A stretch of 64,000 nt of DNA from Gyromitra esculenta (taxonomy: Eukaryota > Ascomycota > Pezizomycetes > Pezizales > Discinaceae): contig JBCAML010000018.1 in assembly GCA_038503075.1 (NCBI GenBank), positions 1,178,001-1,242,000 of the forward strand. Reading direction: 5' to 3'. Below are positions 30,354 to 41,441 of the stretch, piece by piece. Each line of letters begins with the position of its first letter. Within the stretch, counting starts at the first letter, position 1. A model generated the notes under the pieces. It saw only the letters and a list, made by a program, of their open reading frames with translations, did no database searches and had not been told where the DNA came from. Made by a program: the position numbers and the translations under genes.

Positions 30354-32339
30354 ATGTATGACTCTGCCCGCGACTGCTTCACAGAGCAACAACAGGAGCA
30401 GCATGCGGCAGAGCAGGCAGAGCAAGCTCGTCAACAGCAGCTCGCCGAAGCTGCAGCCCGCGATAATACTCCCCGCCGCCGCATAAGCACCGTTGGCGAT
30501 CTCCTGTCCCCTGTCGAAGACACCCACAATGCTCCGAAGAAAATTGCAGCTCAATCCGGGAGTCCTGATATGAGCTCAGCGACGCTGAGCCCGGACGAGA
30601 CTCCTCGCCAGAAACCAGCTACTGCGGCTGCGGCTGTTCCGTCTTCAGCTGGGAAGAAGCGAGAGCGCATCCCTTCAGATCCGCCGGAAGACCGCCGAAA
30701 ACGACACGCACCAGGGTCCCGAGGCCAAGACGGCAGAGATCGAGACCATGGCCGAGGCCATGGCCGAGACCAAGATCGCGACGACGGTCGGGATGGGAAA
30801 CGACGGAAACCTAGTGGTTCCAGTGCGTCCCCTAGCGACCGGAATATCTACGCTCCTCGCCGTCGCTCTAGATCCCCTCAATCCCAGCCCCAACGCTACC
30901 AGCGCAGGCCGGTTTCGCCAAGTGCAAGATACAGATATCGCTCTCCGCCGCCGCCACTAATCCCCAAACGAGACCCTTCGCCAACTCTCCCACCATCTGG
31001 CACGCGCAGCCGCGATGCATCACCCCCTCGTCAACGCAAGCGTCCTGGTGCTGCCTCCCGTTTTACTGAATCTGAGAAAGCTGCCATGCGCGAGAAGGCG
31101 CGCCAGGCAGAACTCGAGGCCGAACGCAAAGCAAAAGAGACGATTAGATCCCGTGGCGTTGAGGAAGTCGTCCGTGCACATTATAACGAAAAAAAGGAGC
31201 TAGGAAAAACATGGCGCAAGACTGACTCCCGTATCAAAGGACTACGTTCATTCAATAATTGGGTCAAGTCAACTATCATCCAGAAATTCTCCCCCAACGA
31301 CGGATTTGACCCTCGGAATCCACCCTTTCGCGGTAGCCCAGACTCTCGGATCCGTGTCCTTGATATGGGCTGTGGTAAGGGCGGTGACCTGTTCAAGTGG
31401 AAGAGCGCTCCTCAGGAAGTGGAGCTCTACGTCGGCGTCGACACCGCAAACGTATCGATTGACCATGCAAAAGAAAGATACGATTCTATGATTCGCGAGT
31501 CCCGTCAACGACGAGGAGGCGGCCGTGACCGCGGTGGACGGGATAAACCCGTTTTTGACGCCGAATTTCACGTCTTGGATTGTTGGTCGAATTGGATTGG
31601 TGACATTCCGATTATTAGTCACGTTGGCGCAGACCCTAATGTTGGCCCCGGCGCAGCCGGGCGCAACGCTGCGCGCTGGGGTGGCGGTGGATTTGATGTT
31701 GTCACGATGATGTTTTGTATGCATTACGCCTTTGAATCTGAGTCTCGCTGCCGAACTATGCTTCGTAACGTCGCTGGTGCATTGAAAAAAGGTGGCCGGT
31801 TCATTGGTACTATCCCTTCGAGTGATATTATCTCTGCGCGTGTACAAGGGAAGCATCTCGATGAAGAGGCGAAGCAGGAGTTGGAGAAGGGGGAGACTGG
31901 CGTACGGGAATGGGGGAATAGGATTTATAGAGTTCGGTTTGCGGAGGAGCCGCCTCGAAGTGGGACGTTTCGGCCACCGTGGGGGTGGAGGTATAGCTTC
32001 TTTTTGAAGGAAGCAGTAGAGGAGGTACCAGAATATGTGGTGCCTTGGGAAGCATTTAGGGCAATTGCTGAGGATTATAGTCTTGAACTTATCTATAAGA
32101 AGCCGTTCCATGATATTTGGAAGGAGGAGAAAGATGATAGGGACTTGAAAGTATTGAGTGAGCGCATGGGGGTAACAAATAGAGAGGGGAAGTTTATGTT
32201 AGATGACGAGGAATGGGAGGGCTGTGGTATGTTACCTCTTCATTTTAACATCCAGTGGCTTTTTCTCGTTTGGTATAGCGGACTAACGATGTTCGCTATT
32301 ATAGGTTTCTACCTGGGATTCGCATTCAGAAAAGCATAA
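30354..32339 (+). CDS. ABD1: mRNA cap guanine-N7 methyltransferase
   Basis: Nuclear enzyme that methylates N7 of the mRNA cap guanine using S-adenosylmethionine. Two exons, 30354-32226 and 32305-32339, give 635 residues. The intron (donor GTATGT, acceptor TTATAG) joins EWEGCG to FYLGFAFRKA, restoring the normal C-terminus. The start at 30354 (MYDSARDCFTE) matches the usual fungal N-terminus better than the ATG 216 bp upstream. About 290 residues are disordered and Arg/Asp/Ser/Pro-rich, including an RD repeat (GRDRDHGRGHGRDQDRDDGRD). The catalytic domain follows: FNNWVKSTIIQKF, VLDMGCGKGGDLFKW (about 334-348, the AdoMet-binding loop), DVVTMMFCMHYAFES (about 448-462), GGRFIGTIPSSDII and RYSFFLKEAVEEVPEYVVPW. 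All core motifs are intact. Confidence 0.93.
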   Translation: MYDSARDCFTEQQQEQHAAEQAEQARQQQLAEAAARDNTPRRRISTVGDLLSPVEDTHNAPKKIAAQSGSPDMSSATLSPDETPRQKPATAAAAVPSSAGKKRERIPSDPPEDRRKRHAPGSRGQDGRDRDHGRGHGRDQDRDDGRDGKRRKPSGSSASPSDRNIYAPRRRSRSPQSQPQRYQRRPVSPSARYRYRSPPPPLIPKRDPSPTLPPSGTRSRDASPPRQRKRPGAASRFTESEKAAMREKARQAELEAERKAKETIRSRGVEEVVRAHYNEKKELGKTWRKTDSRIKGLRSFNNWVKSTIIQKFSPNDGFDPRNPPFRGSPDSRIRVLDMGCGKGGDLFKWKSAPQEVELYVGVDTANVSIDHAKERYDSMIRESRQRRGGGRDRGGRDKPVFDAEFHVLDCWSNWIGDIPIISHVGADPNVGPGAAGRNAARWGGGGFDVVTMMFCMHYAFESESRCRTMLRNVAGALKKGGRFIGTIPSSDIISARVQGKHLDEEAKQELEKGETGVREWGNRIYRVRFAEEPPRSGTFRPPWGWRYSFFLKEAVEEVPEYVVPWEAFRAIAEDYSLELIYKKPFHDIWKEEKDDRDLKVLSERMGVTNREGKFMLDDEEWEGCGMLPLHFNIQWLFLVWYSGLTMFAIIGFYLGFAFRKA

Positions 32340-35300
32340 TTCAAAAAAAAAAAGGGGCCCCTTCCGGTGAAGAACATACCTATCAATGTTTGGGATGGGT
32401 ATGAAATGGAAATGCGAGACCTTATCGAGCTTGTGCGATATTACCTCGTGCCCCGGCATTTCCTTCGTTCCCATCTTCATTTCTTTTATATTGTTTTTAA
32501 CTATCTGCTTCTGGTGTCTTTTTGGCTGTTTCTGGATCTTTCTGTTATTTTGCTTGCTACTCTCAGAAACCTATTTGTAAAAAGAAATTCAAGAGTGGAC
32601 TCACATAAACCCTATTTTCCAAAAACTCTATTAGACTTTCATTGTGCGTTCTTGTTCGACTACGGAATTCTTGAATTAAGGATCACGGATTAGAGTGAGT
32701 GCGTCCCAGGCCTCCCATGGTTTACAAACGTTCGCAGTCGCCCGGCCGAACATTAATCGTGCATGCTGCCGAAGAAAAAATCCAACCCCACCTTTAAAAC
32801 ATCAAACCTACCTTCCGACTATCATTAAGATTATCATCATTTAGCATGCGTCGTAACTACCCATCCTACACACAGTATCATGTTCATCCAAACGCATTAC
32901 CATCACGGCATTCTACACCACTTTAGATAGTTTAGCGCGAATATCCACAGTACCATATCGCTTCAATACCGTCCGCATGGCGTTTCCACTCATTTGAGTA
33001 GTTTTTCTACAATCGATTTCAACTATTCAATGTGGGCTCAGTTCTGTATATTCTCTACGAATATGCGTACCGGAGCAAAAGACATCGGGGGAGCCAGTGC
33101 CGGACACAACGAAGCCGTCTCCAGATATTAGGTATAATCTTTTTCTCAAGGTGTCATTTGCTAACTTGGGTAGCTATATATTTCTTGATGGTTGCTACGA
33201 ACGCGGCCACCATACTCTCGTTGGATGCTGACTGTATGAAGATAGAAATGGTTATTATAATTATATCTAGGTGGTTTGGGGCCTTGGACTCCTTTCTCGT
33301 TCATCATCGTAGTATATAACTGATAACATTCAGTTTTTACATCTAACAGCCTTGGTGATTATTTAGTGTTTCAAACCCATCTTGTGGTCTCCTTTCCGTG
33401 TGCTCGTTTCTGCGATACGGATTCGTCCATAGTATTGATCCAAACTACTGTTAATCGCATCTGTAACAACATCGACCCTCATAACTAGTGATCAACGCAC
33501 ACTATCCAGATTATTACAAATCACTAATTGAAAGAACCTTAGAGTTTCTTTATAAGCTTTTCCCACTACTAAATACTTTTGTTAGACTGAGGAAACATTT
33601 ACACAAGGGATCGAGTCAATACGTTCCCATTCTATACTTTTTTTTTTTCAGGAATGTTGCTTACCTTATAGAGAATTTGGTGGTGGCTCATTTGCTATGA
33701 AAAACCCTCAATCTAGAATGCGTATTTCGCAAAATCTAGTTCAGATCTTACCTAAGAAAAATCAACACCACGCACGAGCATTAAGGCCTGCGAGCCCACT
33801 TTGCAGGAAAATATTTATATTTTACGCCAAACTAACGTCACTCTAGGCTTCTACAGCCATTAATCTTACCTACTAGAAAAAAATTTCTAATCCGCAAGCT
33901 CATGCTCATAACCTTCCATATGCTATACCTGAAATTGAGATTAAAGCTGATTCATAGATAGGTTTATGTACCAGCAACACATTTCCAATCTTCCAGCACT
34001 TATCCTAGAGCTCGTCCCTATCCTGCAGACCTTATGATGAATTGCATGATCTCAAGATACTTATTGACTTGCTTCTTCACATATTAACTGCGCAATTCTG
34101 GATTGTGTGATATCACCTGGCGGACGCACGAAGCCTCCCACTAGGTCGTAGCGTGAATACTAGACTCTTTAGTAATCCTCTCTACCACCAGCACGTTTCA
34201 TTCTCTATGTCCTATGCATGTTTTATTTGTAATGCTGATTTTGATGTCCTTCCATATTACAACCGTACATACGCAAACAGATTTACTAAAAGACATTTTC
34301 CGAACAAAATGACACCATAACACACTACATGCATTAGAGTATTTGTAAGTTGTCTCATCCCTCCTTAGGTTTCGTTGCCTGGCTAGTATGTGCATATGCT
34401 AACTTTGATTCTGATTCATTCCAGTCGTAAATCCATTCGTTAAAATGATAAAGATTTATATATGTGGATGTACCGATAAGCTGATATTGCCATCCACATA
34501 TAGGACCTCAACGCACTCACCAGGGGGTACACGCAATTATGTGAACTTCTGGTAGTACATAACTACATTCCAGCTCCAAGATTTCATGATGAAAGACAAC
34601 TACATTAAGTACCCTACGAACAAAAACGCTAGCAGCCAGCATTCAAATCGAGTACCGCTCAGCTTAAGTACTATTCGCAGTAAGATCTAATGCCACGATC
34701 TCCTCATTCATTGTTAACTTAATACATTTGAACTAATCACTTTTTCGTCATTCTGCATTGATCCCACCATAAGGATGCTAATGCTGGGATTTATCATCGA
34801 TAATACTAACGCTTAAAGGGGATTTCTTTGCAGGTCCGAGGGTAAATGCTGTTTCCAATTCCAGCCCAGGCGACTTAAATAAAAAGAAATATAATCTGAT
34901 TGGAGTGATTTCTACCCGCACATTGAATTCGGGCGTGCTATCAAGAGTTTATTTAAACTGGGAGTGGCAAATTAGTGATATCCGTCCGTTTTTCCTTACT
35001 GAAGCTAATGCGATCACAGCTGTCGACCGTATTCTTATTCTTCGCTCGCAGCACCCACTTATTCGGGTTATTAGTTGGTTAGAGTGATGGGAGGGGATAT
35101 TCATGTTGCTCCTCCATAAAGTTAATTTGTCTTCGCTTTAAAATAAGTTTTGGCCTATAACTACCTCCCGACAATAATTTCACTTACCTGTTGATCAAAA
35201 GTACATTTAGTATGTCACGTTTATTAGTTATCTTGTCTACAGAGTATAATATATATATTATAAATTTACTATTTTCGCCAGAGAGCAACCAACTTAACTT

Positions 35301-37564
35301 AAGGACACGCATGATCCCCGGTCATAAATTATCGTTGATATTCCTGGGATCACACATACACGTGACTGGATACTATATCTCCGCCAGCTACAAAAAGGGA
35401 TTTCGTATATTCATTACTCCCTCAGTATCGTATAAATAGCACTTGGCAAGCTTCCTTAGGAAAACTCGAGAAAAGATACGGATGAGATAGCCTTGCAGAA
35501 TAAGTTTGATCTGATTTTCATATATTTAGTACCCGTGCTTACCCTGTTTTTACTGGAGCTACAGACGCTTACTTTCCCGTTGCCGAAGACCGGTGGTCCC
35601 GAAGCAGGGTATTATTCCACGTTTTTTATTTCGGATTTTAATGTAAAGGTGATCTATGCGCAAAATCTATTTTTAAACCACGCGTCAGCTCACGTTTTCC
35701 GAGGGACCCCGGAGAAGCCGAACCCCCGTGTTTCTGAAGGGGAAACATTCTCGAATCTTGGTGCCGGGATCCTGGTTACGGATTTTAAAAAGGCCGTTTC
35801 GTGGAGACTTATTAATACATCATATCACAGGGGAGCATGACGACTCTTCAAACCAACTAGGTTGACCATGGCCAGTGTTCCTCCACTCAAGATGCCAATT
35901 GTTCTTAGTTCTTCAACCCCCGCTAGCATCTAACAAGGTTACATTTATCTTATCTACATCTTCCTCGATGGTAGGCACACCACCTAGCCATGTTGATACA
36001 ACGTTAGGATCGACTTTGAGTGCTGTTTCGGCAGTGTCGGTCAAGAATTACACCATTTACAAATAGGTCAAATGACATCTCTTAGCTAAAGCACGGAGCC
36101 GATAGCTTATTTTTCAAAGTGCTTCAGCTTAACGGAAATACGATTCCAGGTAGACAATCCTGGGAAGAGGCAGGGTAGACGGGACTGCGTGTGACCCATA
36201 GCGTGCACAAACTTTGTGTGAACACTCTAAGGATCATGAGGCGAACGTACTTCGGATGGTTTTGAGGAAATATGCTACGGATGTCAATATTGTTTCACAT
36301 TTCGCGAAGTAAAGCCCCAAAATGTAACTTTGCAAAATCCACAGGATAGAGCTATCACCATCTTTACATAAACAGTTTAAGCCAATGATTAACGTACAAG
36401 AAAGTGACCAGCTTTGAAAATGCCAAACTTAGCAGTCAGCACTGCCTCCACAAAGCTGATTCGTGTGACTTATCATTGTTGCACCAGCAGTATCACGATT
36501 TGTGGTTTTGTAAGTCACAATGCCGCCGATAACGGTGACAGGGGAGAGGATACATATGTATTCAACCTTGGCTGAAGGTAGCGATATGAACGTAGAGTGA
36601 CATTCGTTGTCGGAAATGAGAGGTGGAGGATGATTGGTTCTTAGCGGTGTGTCAAAAGCGGAAGGGTGTGGCCGGATTTTTGGCACCTTTCCGAAAAAGA
36701 GTTCCTAGCGATGTCCTTGCGGTGGCGGCAGCTGCTTTTGGGTGGATTCTGGAAACTGGTAATCTCCAGAGTCTCAACAGATCTCTGGGTTGCTCTGCAG
36801 TTGTCAAACGGCGAGAGATTTGGATATACTGGCAGCCTCTTAACAGCGAGATTTTATTGAGTGATGTGACCTCCGTGGCATGTAAATACATGTAGGTTGG
36901 ATACATGTATCTCTGCCCCTCGTTTCAATAGGCAGACAACATCAGGGTCCTGAGGCTCTTTCCGTTGGGGAATGCTGTAGATCCCCTTTCGTTGCACGGT
37001 GCTCCTGCGATGCAAGGCCCTAAACGCGTTAGATCAGGAAGGGAGAGGTGGGCTTAGTAAAGACAGATACGGAACCCCCTCCTCTCCGCGAAGAAGAAGG
37101 CAGGCCGCTCCTCTCCCCACATCGAATCCGCCCGCCAATCCACCGCAGGGCAACCTTCCTTTGGTCCTTGCCATTCCCGCCGCCACGGTCGGTTGCAGCT
37201 TTCCCTGTTGCAGCGACCTCTCTGACCCCCCAGCCATTTCTTTCCCATTAACCCCTCCTCCTTCTCCCCGTCCCACTCTCCCTCCCATCAGCATCTCCCC
37301 GTGCCTTCACCAACAGCTCAGTACAGTTCACTAGCGGTTGCCATTGCTACTGTTTACTTAACAACCATCTGACCACCTTCGCTGCCACGATACTTCACTC
37401 TCTCCTCCTCCTCCTGCTCGATCCTAACATCCTTTAACTTTATTCCATCCCTTTAGATACCCATTCTTCCATCGCCATCCTTTCTCCTATCGACAGCGTA
37501 GACCTGCTGTTGAATCAGCTTTTATTCTCTTCCCCCCCCTATTCACAAAATTTCGCTCATCAAT
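32340..37564. other. Gene-poor AT-rich region, 5.2 kb
   Basis: No gene supported. Frames at 34905-35087, 35191-35439 and 35493-35840 are open but unrecognised and not joined by good splice sites. From about 37 kb the DNA becomes C/T-rich, typical of a fungal promoter and 5' UTR, leading into SCH9. TACATGTA occurs twice close together (36887-36894, 36902-36909). The middle part may be decayed repeat DNA. Confidence 0.4.
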
Positions 37565-39713
37565 ATGTCGTCGTGGAAGCTGCCTAAATCTCTAAAACGT
37601 GAATTTCCTCTCCTCTGCTCCTAAGCTTCTTCATTATCCTACCCCTATCTACCTCAATTCCCATTACTACCGTGACTTTTCTTCCAAAGCTAGAAATACC
37701 TCCACCGGAGCTTGCTGACATGCTCCGTCTATCCCCCAGAGCTTAAGGAGACCCATCTTGGAACCCCCTCCAAAGACTCCCGTTCCTCGTCCACGTCAAC
37801 AATAACACCCAACATGAATGCACAAGCATCTACTTCTACTTTAGTAGCCAGTGATGGGACAGTGCCCACATCAACCTCTTCCAACCCTGGTGATGCTGGT
37901 CCTACCTCCACTGTCAAGCCGGGACTCCTTATCGTGACCCTCCACGAAGCCAAGAACCTTTCTTTGCCCCCTTCACATCAACAGTACAATACACAGCGTC
38001 CATCATCTTCATCTTCCCATAATGGCTCAGGTTCACGGCCAAGCACCGCTGGCAATTCATCTGCTGCCCACCATGGCCATCAGCGCAACATCTCGAAGCT
38101 TTTTAGGACTTATTGTGTTATCGAGTTTGATAAGACGCAGGTCATTGTCAACGCCAACTCTGGAACTCTAGACTCTCCTATGTTCTCGGGATATAGCACG
38201 CAATACAAGTTTGATGTTAGCAGAGATACTGAACTTAGTCTCGGCATTTACATGAAGAATCCTGGCTCTGGTGGAAATAGGGATGAGGATTTGTTTCTTG
38301 GTAGCTGCCGGGTCAACCCAAGATTCGAGGAGCCAACTCCTCCACATATTGGCAAAAAGAAGCAAGAGCAACCAACTGCCCCAGGAATGAGTGGCGTAGA
38401 ATGGATTCCACTGAGCAGTTCCACTGGTAGCGTCAAACTTGGTGTTGAATATAGGCGTAACCAAGATATGCCCTTGGCCATCGATGATTTTGAACTTTTG
38501 AAGGTCGTTGGGAAGGGAAGTTTTGGAAAGGTCATGCAGGTCAAGTAAGATCCCCCGATCAAAACAGAGCTTTCATCTCACAACATTTGTATTAATATTT
38601 AATATAGGAAGCGTGACACTCGGCGAGTTTATGCTCTCAAAACCATTCGGAAGGCCCATATTATTTCTCGCTCAGAAGTCAATCATACGCTTGCTGAGCG
38701 TACTGTTCTGGCTCAAATCAACAATCCATTTATCGTGCCTCTGAAATTTTCCTTTCAATCGCCGGAGAAGCTTTACCTTGTCCTGGCATTCGTCAACGGG
38801 GGAGAATTGTTCCACCACTTGCAGCGAGAAGGAAAATTTGACATCAACCGCTCCAAATTTTATACTGCGGAATTGTTATGCGCGTTAGAGTGTTTGCATG
38901 GATTCAATGTGATTTACAGGGATTTGAAGCCTGAGAATATCTTGTTGGATTACACTGGTCATATCGCTTTATGTGATTTTGGTCTCTGTAAATTGAACAT
39001 GAAGGAGGAAGACAGAACCAATAGTATGTTTCTTCGCATATTTTCTAGACACTTGATTAGTGGGTTGCGCAACGTACTAACTTAGCTAAACTAGCTTTTT
39101 GTGGCACTCCCGAGTATCTCGCGCCTGAATTGCTTCTCGGTCAGGGATACACTAAAACTGTGGACTGGTGGACTCTTGGTGTTCTTCTTTATGAGATGTT
39201 GACTGGGCTGCCTCCTTTCTATGACGAGAATACCAACGAGATGTATCGCAAAATTCTCCAAGATCCATTGCAATTCCCGGCGGATATCGATAGGGAAGCC
39301 AAAAGTCTATTGATTAGGCTTCTTGACAGAGATCCGGCCAGGCGCCTAGGGTCTGGTGGTGCTTCAGAAATCAAGGCTCATAGGTTTTTTGAGACAGTTG
39401 ACTGGAAGAGGCTTCTGCAGAAGAAGATCCAGCCTACCTTCAGACCGAATGTGGTATGTTCGAAACTAATTTCCATGAGATTTATTGCTTGATACTAAAT
39501 ATTACCTTCTAGGTGAATGCCATGGATACTGCCAATTTCGACAAGGAATTTACTAGCGAGGTTCCTACCGATTCTGTTGTGGATGGCGATTTCCTAAGTC
39601 AGTCTGTCCAACAACAGTTCACTGGCTGGAGCTACAACCGTCCTGGCCAGTTGGGCTTAGGTGAACCTGGTAGCGTGAGGGATCCTGGTCCTGGAAGTGT
39701 TATCGATAGGTAG
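37565..39713 (+). CDS. SCH9: AGC protein kinase Sch9 (C2 domain plus kinase)
   Basis: Sch9 is the main TORC1 effector kinase of ascomycetes, controlling ribosome synthesis, growth and stress response. Five exons fit in phase: 37565-37598, 37740-38544, 38608-39023, 39095-39453 and 39513-39713, giving 604 residues. The tiny first exon encodes MSSWKLPKSLK, and splicing gives KQLKETHLGTP. A C2 domain follows (GLLIVTLHEAKNLSLPP, then LFRTYCVIEFDKTQVIVNA, about 70-240). Kinase motifs: VVGKGSFGKVMQVKK (about 267-281), YALKTIRK, VIYRDLKPENILLD, LCDFGLCKL, the activation loop TFCGTPEYLAPE with T419, WWTLGVLLYEML and RDPARRLGSGG. The C-terminal tail has the turn motif area PTDSVVDG and hydrophobic motif QQFTGWSYNRP, the place phosphorylated by TORC1. 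All catalytic residues are present. Confidence 0.95.
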
Positions 39714-40354
39714 ACGATGTCTTTTTTTTGGTAAAATGGTTTTCTTTTGCTTGTTTTCTCATCGTTTTTTATTCCTGCTCTCATTTCGTCGATACTTTTC
39801 GGATTGTGTATGGTTTAGTCGATACGTTTGCAGTTTTTTTTTTTTGTTTCCACCTGTTGGGTTTCTTGATTTCCGTCGGAGGGATACACAAAAAGCGATT
39901 GGGTGTGGAAGATAAGGTAGAGGAGAGCGTGTGTGGATTTCGATGACAGGTGAAGAGTGAAATATGTGGTGTTCTGTTTCTCTTTTTTTCATGTTTTATC
40001 ACAGAATTCAAATTTGATATAAGAGTCCATCAGAATTACATACTCTTACGACGTGGTGTGCTTGGACAAAACTGTACCTGGGAGTGGTACCCCCGACAAC
40101 TGCGGTAGATATCGACGGGACGAGGTTGAGTTTGAGTTTTTGCCGATAGGGTTAGACGCGTTCAGGGCCAAAGCTCTCAAGCAGCCCCTTTTGTTTTTAC
40201 AGCCGCGTGATTCATGGCAGAACGGGACAGCTATCACGCATATTGAAAACCAGCACCCCAGGGCCCCCACCCACGGTATCCCACGAGAAGGAGGCCAGAG
40301 CTATCTATTCACAATATCCCCCACCTGGTCCGCCCAAGACTTTTCTAAGCAGAC
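39714..40354. other. Intergenic, SCH9 to membrane-protein gene
   Basis: T-rich 3' flank of SCH9 (T9 near 39834) followed by about 300 bp of more mixed sequence with a 114-codon open frame (40053-40397). That frame overlaps the start of the next gene in another phase and has no known motif, so it was not called. Confidence 0.4.
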
Positions 40355-41441
40355 ATGCATTTACAGCCATTGTTGTTTGGGGTCTCGCTACTACTGACCA
40401 CGGCCTCAGCGTCGGCATCCGGGAAGAGCGATATCAAGGCGCTTGAATATAGATTTGCTGACAGGGTAGAAGTATCTTGTCTAAACCGCTCCATGTTCGT
40501 TCTTTCCAGTTTCCTCCCACGTCATCGGCTAACACGATGGTAAAAAAAACAGCGACACGGGCGAACACATCCAAGATGAAAAGACTGGTGCCCTTCAATA
40601 TGTTCCCTTCGCCACATGTAACGAAACAGGTCTTCCATTATCTTTCGACTTCCATCGGGACTCACCGCAAGGGAAAGAAGTGAATTGCACCATCCCGTTC
40701 TTGTCGGATGAGATGTTTCATTTGCTAGAGTTCTACATACACCATGATTCGCCACTAGCCTGCAGAGTGCCTGTGAGACCCTTGGACGGAGAATTTGAAG
40801 TGGCTAAGGTCGGAGCAGGAGGGATTAGCGAAAATGGAGCATTTGTGCCATTGGGTATGTTGATTTTCCTCGTAGGAGGAGGTGGAAGGGTGGACCAAAT
40901 GAGCTACCAATCTAACTGATTGGAAACAGTATTTTCAATTTCTGGCAAGCTCGAATTTTCTCATCTTCACATTGCAAACCAAATGAACGTCATCTTCCAC
41001 CTCTCTTCTCCAGGTGTTCTCGACTCAGCTACTGCATACTCTATCTCACCTCTCACTCAGGCCACGCGTATCATCATTGGAGACCCTCTACCGTTACGTT
41101 TCAGCATACGCTGGTACGACAGCACCGCTCTTCCATCTATGACTTCCGGTATCCTCGTTGACGACGAGGGGTCATTACTTTTGCCGATACTCATAGTGGT
41201 TGCGATTGTGGGAACGCTGGGTTTTGCATTGTTGACACTGTGGAAACGGAAGGGCAAAGGCCGGGGGATGGACGGGATCATTGGAAATGGATATAGTGGA
41301 AGCAGTTCCGGGAACGGAAAAGGAAGTTATGCGAGAGGTGGGGAGGGATCGGGAGGTTATGGAGGTTTCAAGGGAATTTCAGTTAGGGGAGGAGATTCTG
41401 GGTATGGGTATGGTGGATTTTCGGGAAAGAGGAAAGATTGA
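40355..41441 (+). CDS. Conserved type I membrane glycoprotein of unknown function
   Basis: Three exons fit in phase: 40355-40494, 40553-40854 and 40930-41441, giving 317 residues. The first intron uses a weak donor (GTTCGT) with branch GGCTAACAC and acceptor AACAG; it joins EVSCLNRS to IDTGEHIQDEKTG. The second uses GTATGT/AAACAG. A signal peptide covers about 1-20 (MHLQPLLFGVSLLLTTASAS). The lumenal part has paired cysteines and Asn-glycosylation sites (NRS, NET, NCT), then LLEFYIHHDSPLACRVPVRP, LEFSHLHIANQMNVI and IIIGDPLPLRFSIRWYDSTALPS. A single membrane span follows (LLLPILIVVAIVGTLGFALLTLW, about 245-267), then a basic, very Gly/Ser/Tyr-rich tail of about 50 residues. It looks like a lineage-conserved ER or secretory-pathway protein. 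I do not recognise a named family and assign no function. Confidence 0.75.

Noticed and set aside
32367..35840. Several 60-115 codon open frames between ABD1 and SCH9
   Set aside because: No recognisable motif, several use non-ATG starts, and no splice sites join them in phase.
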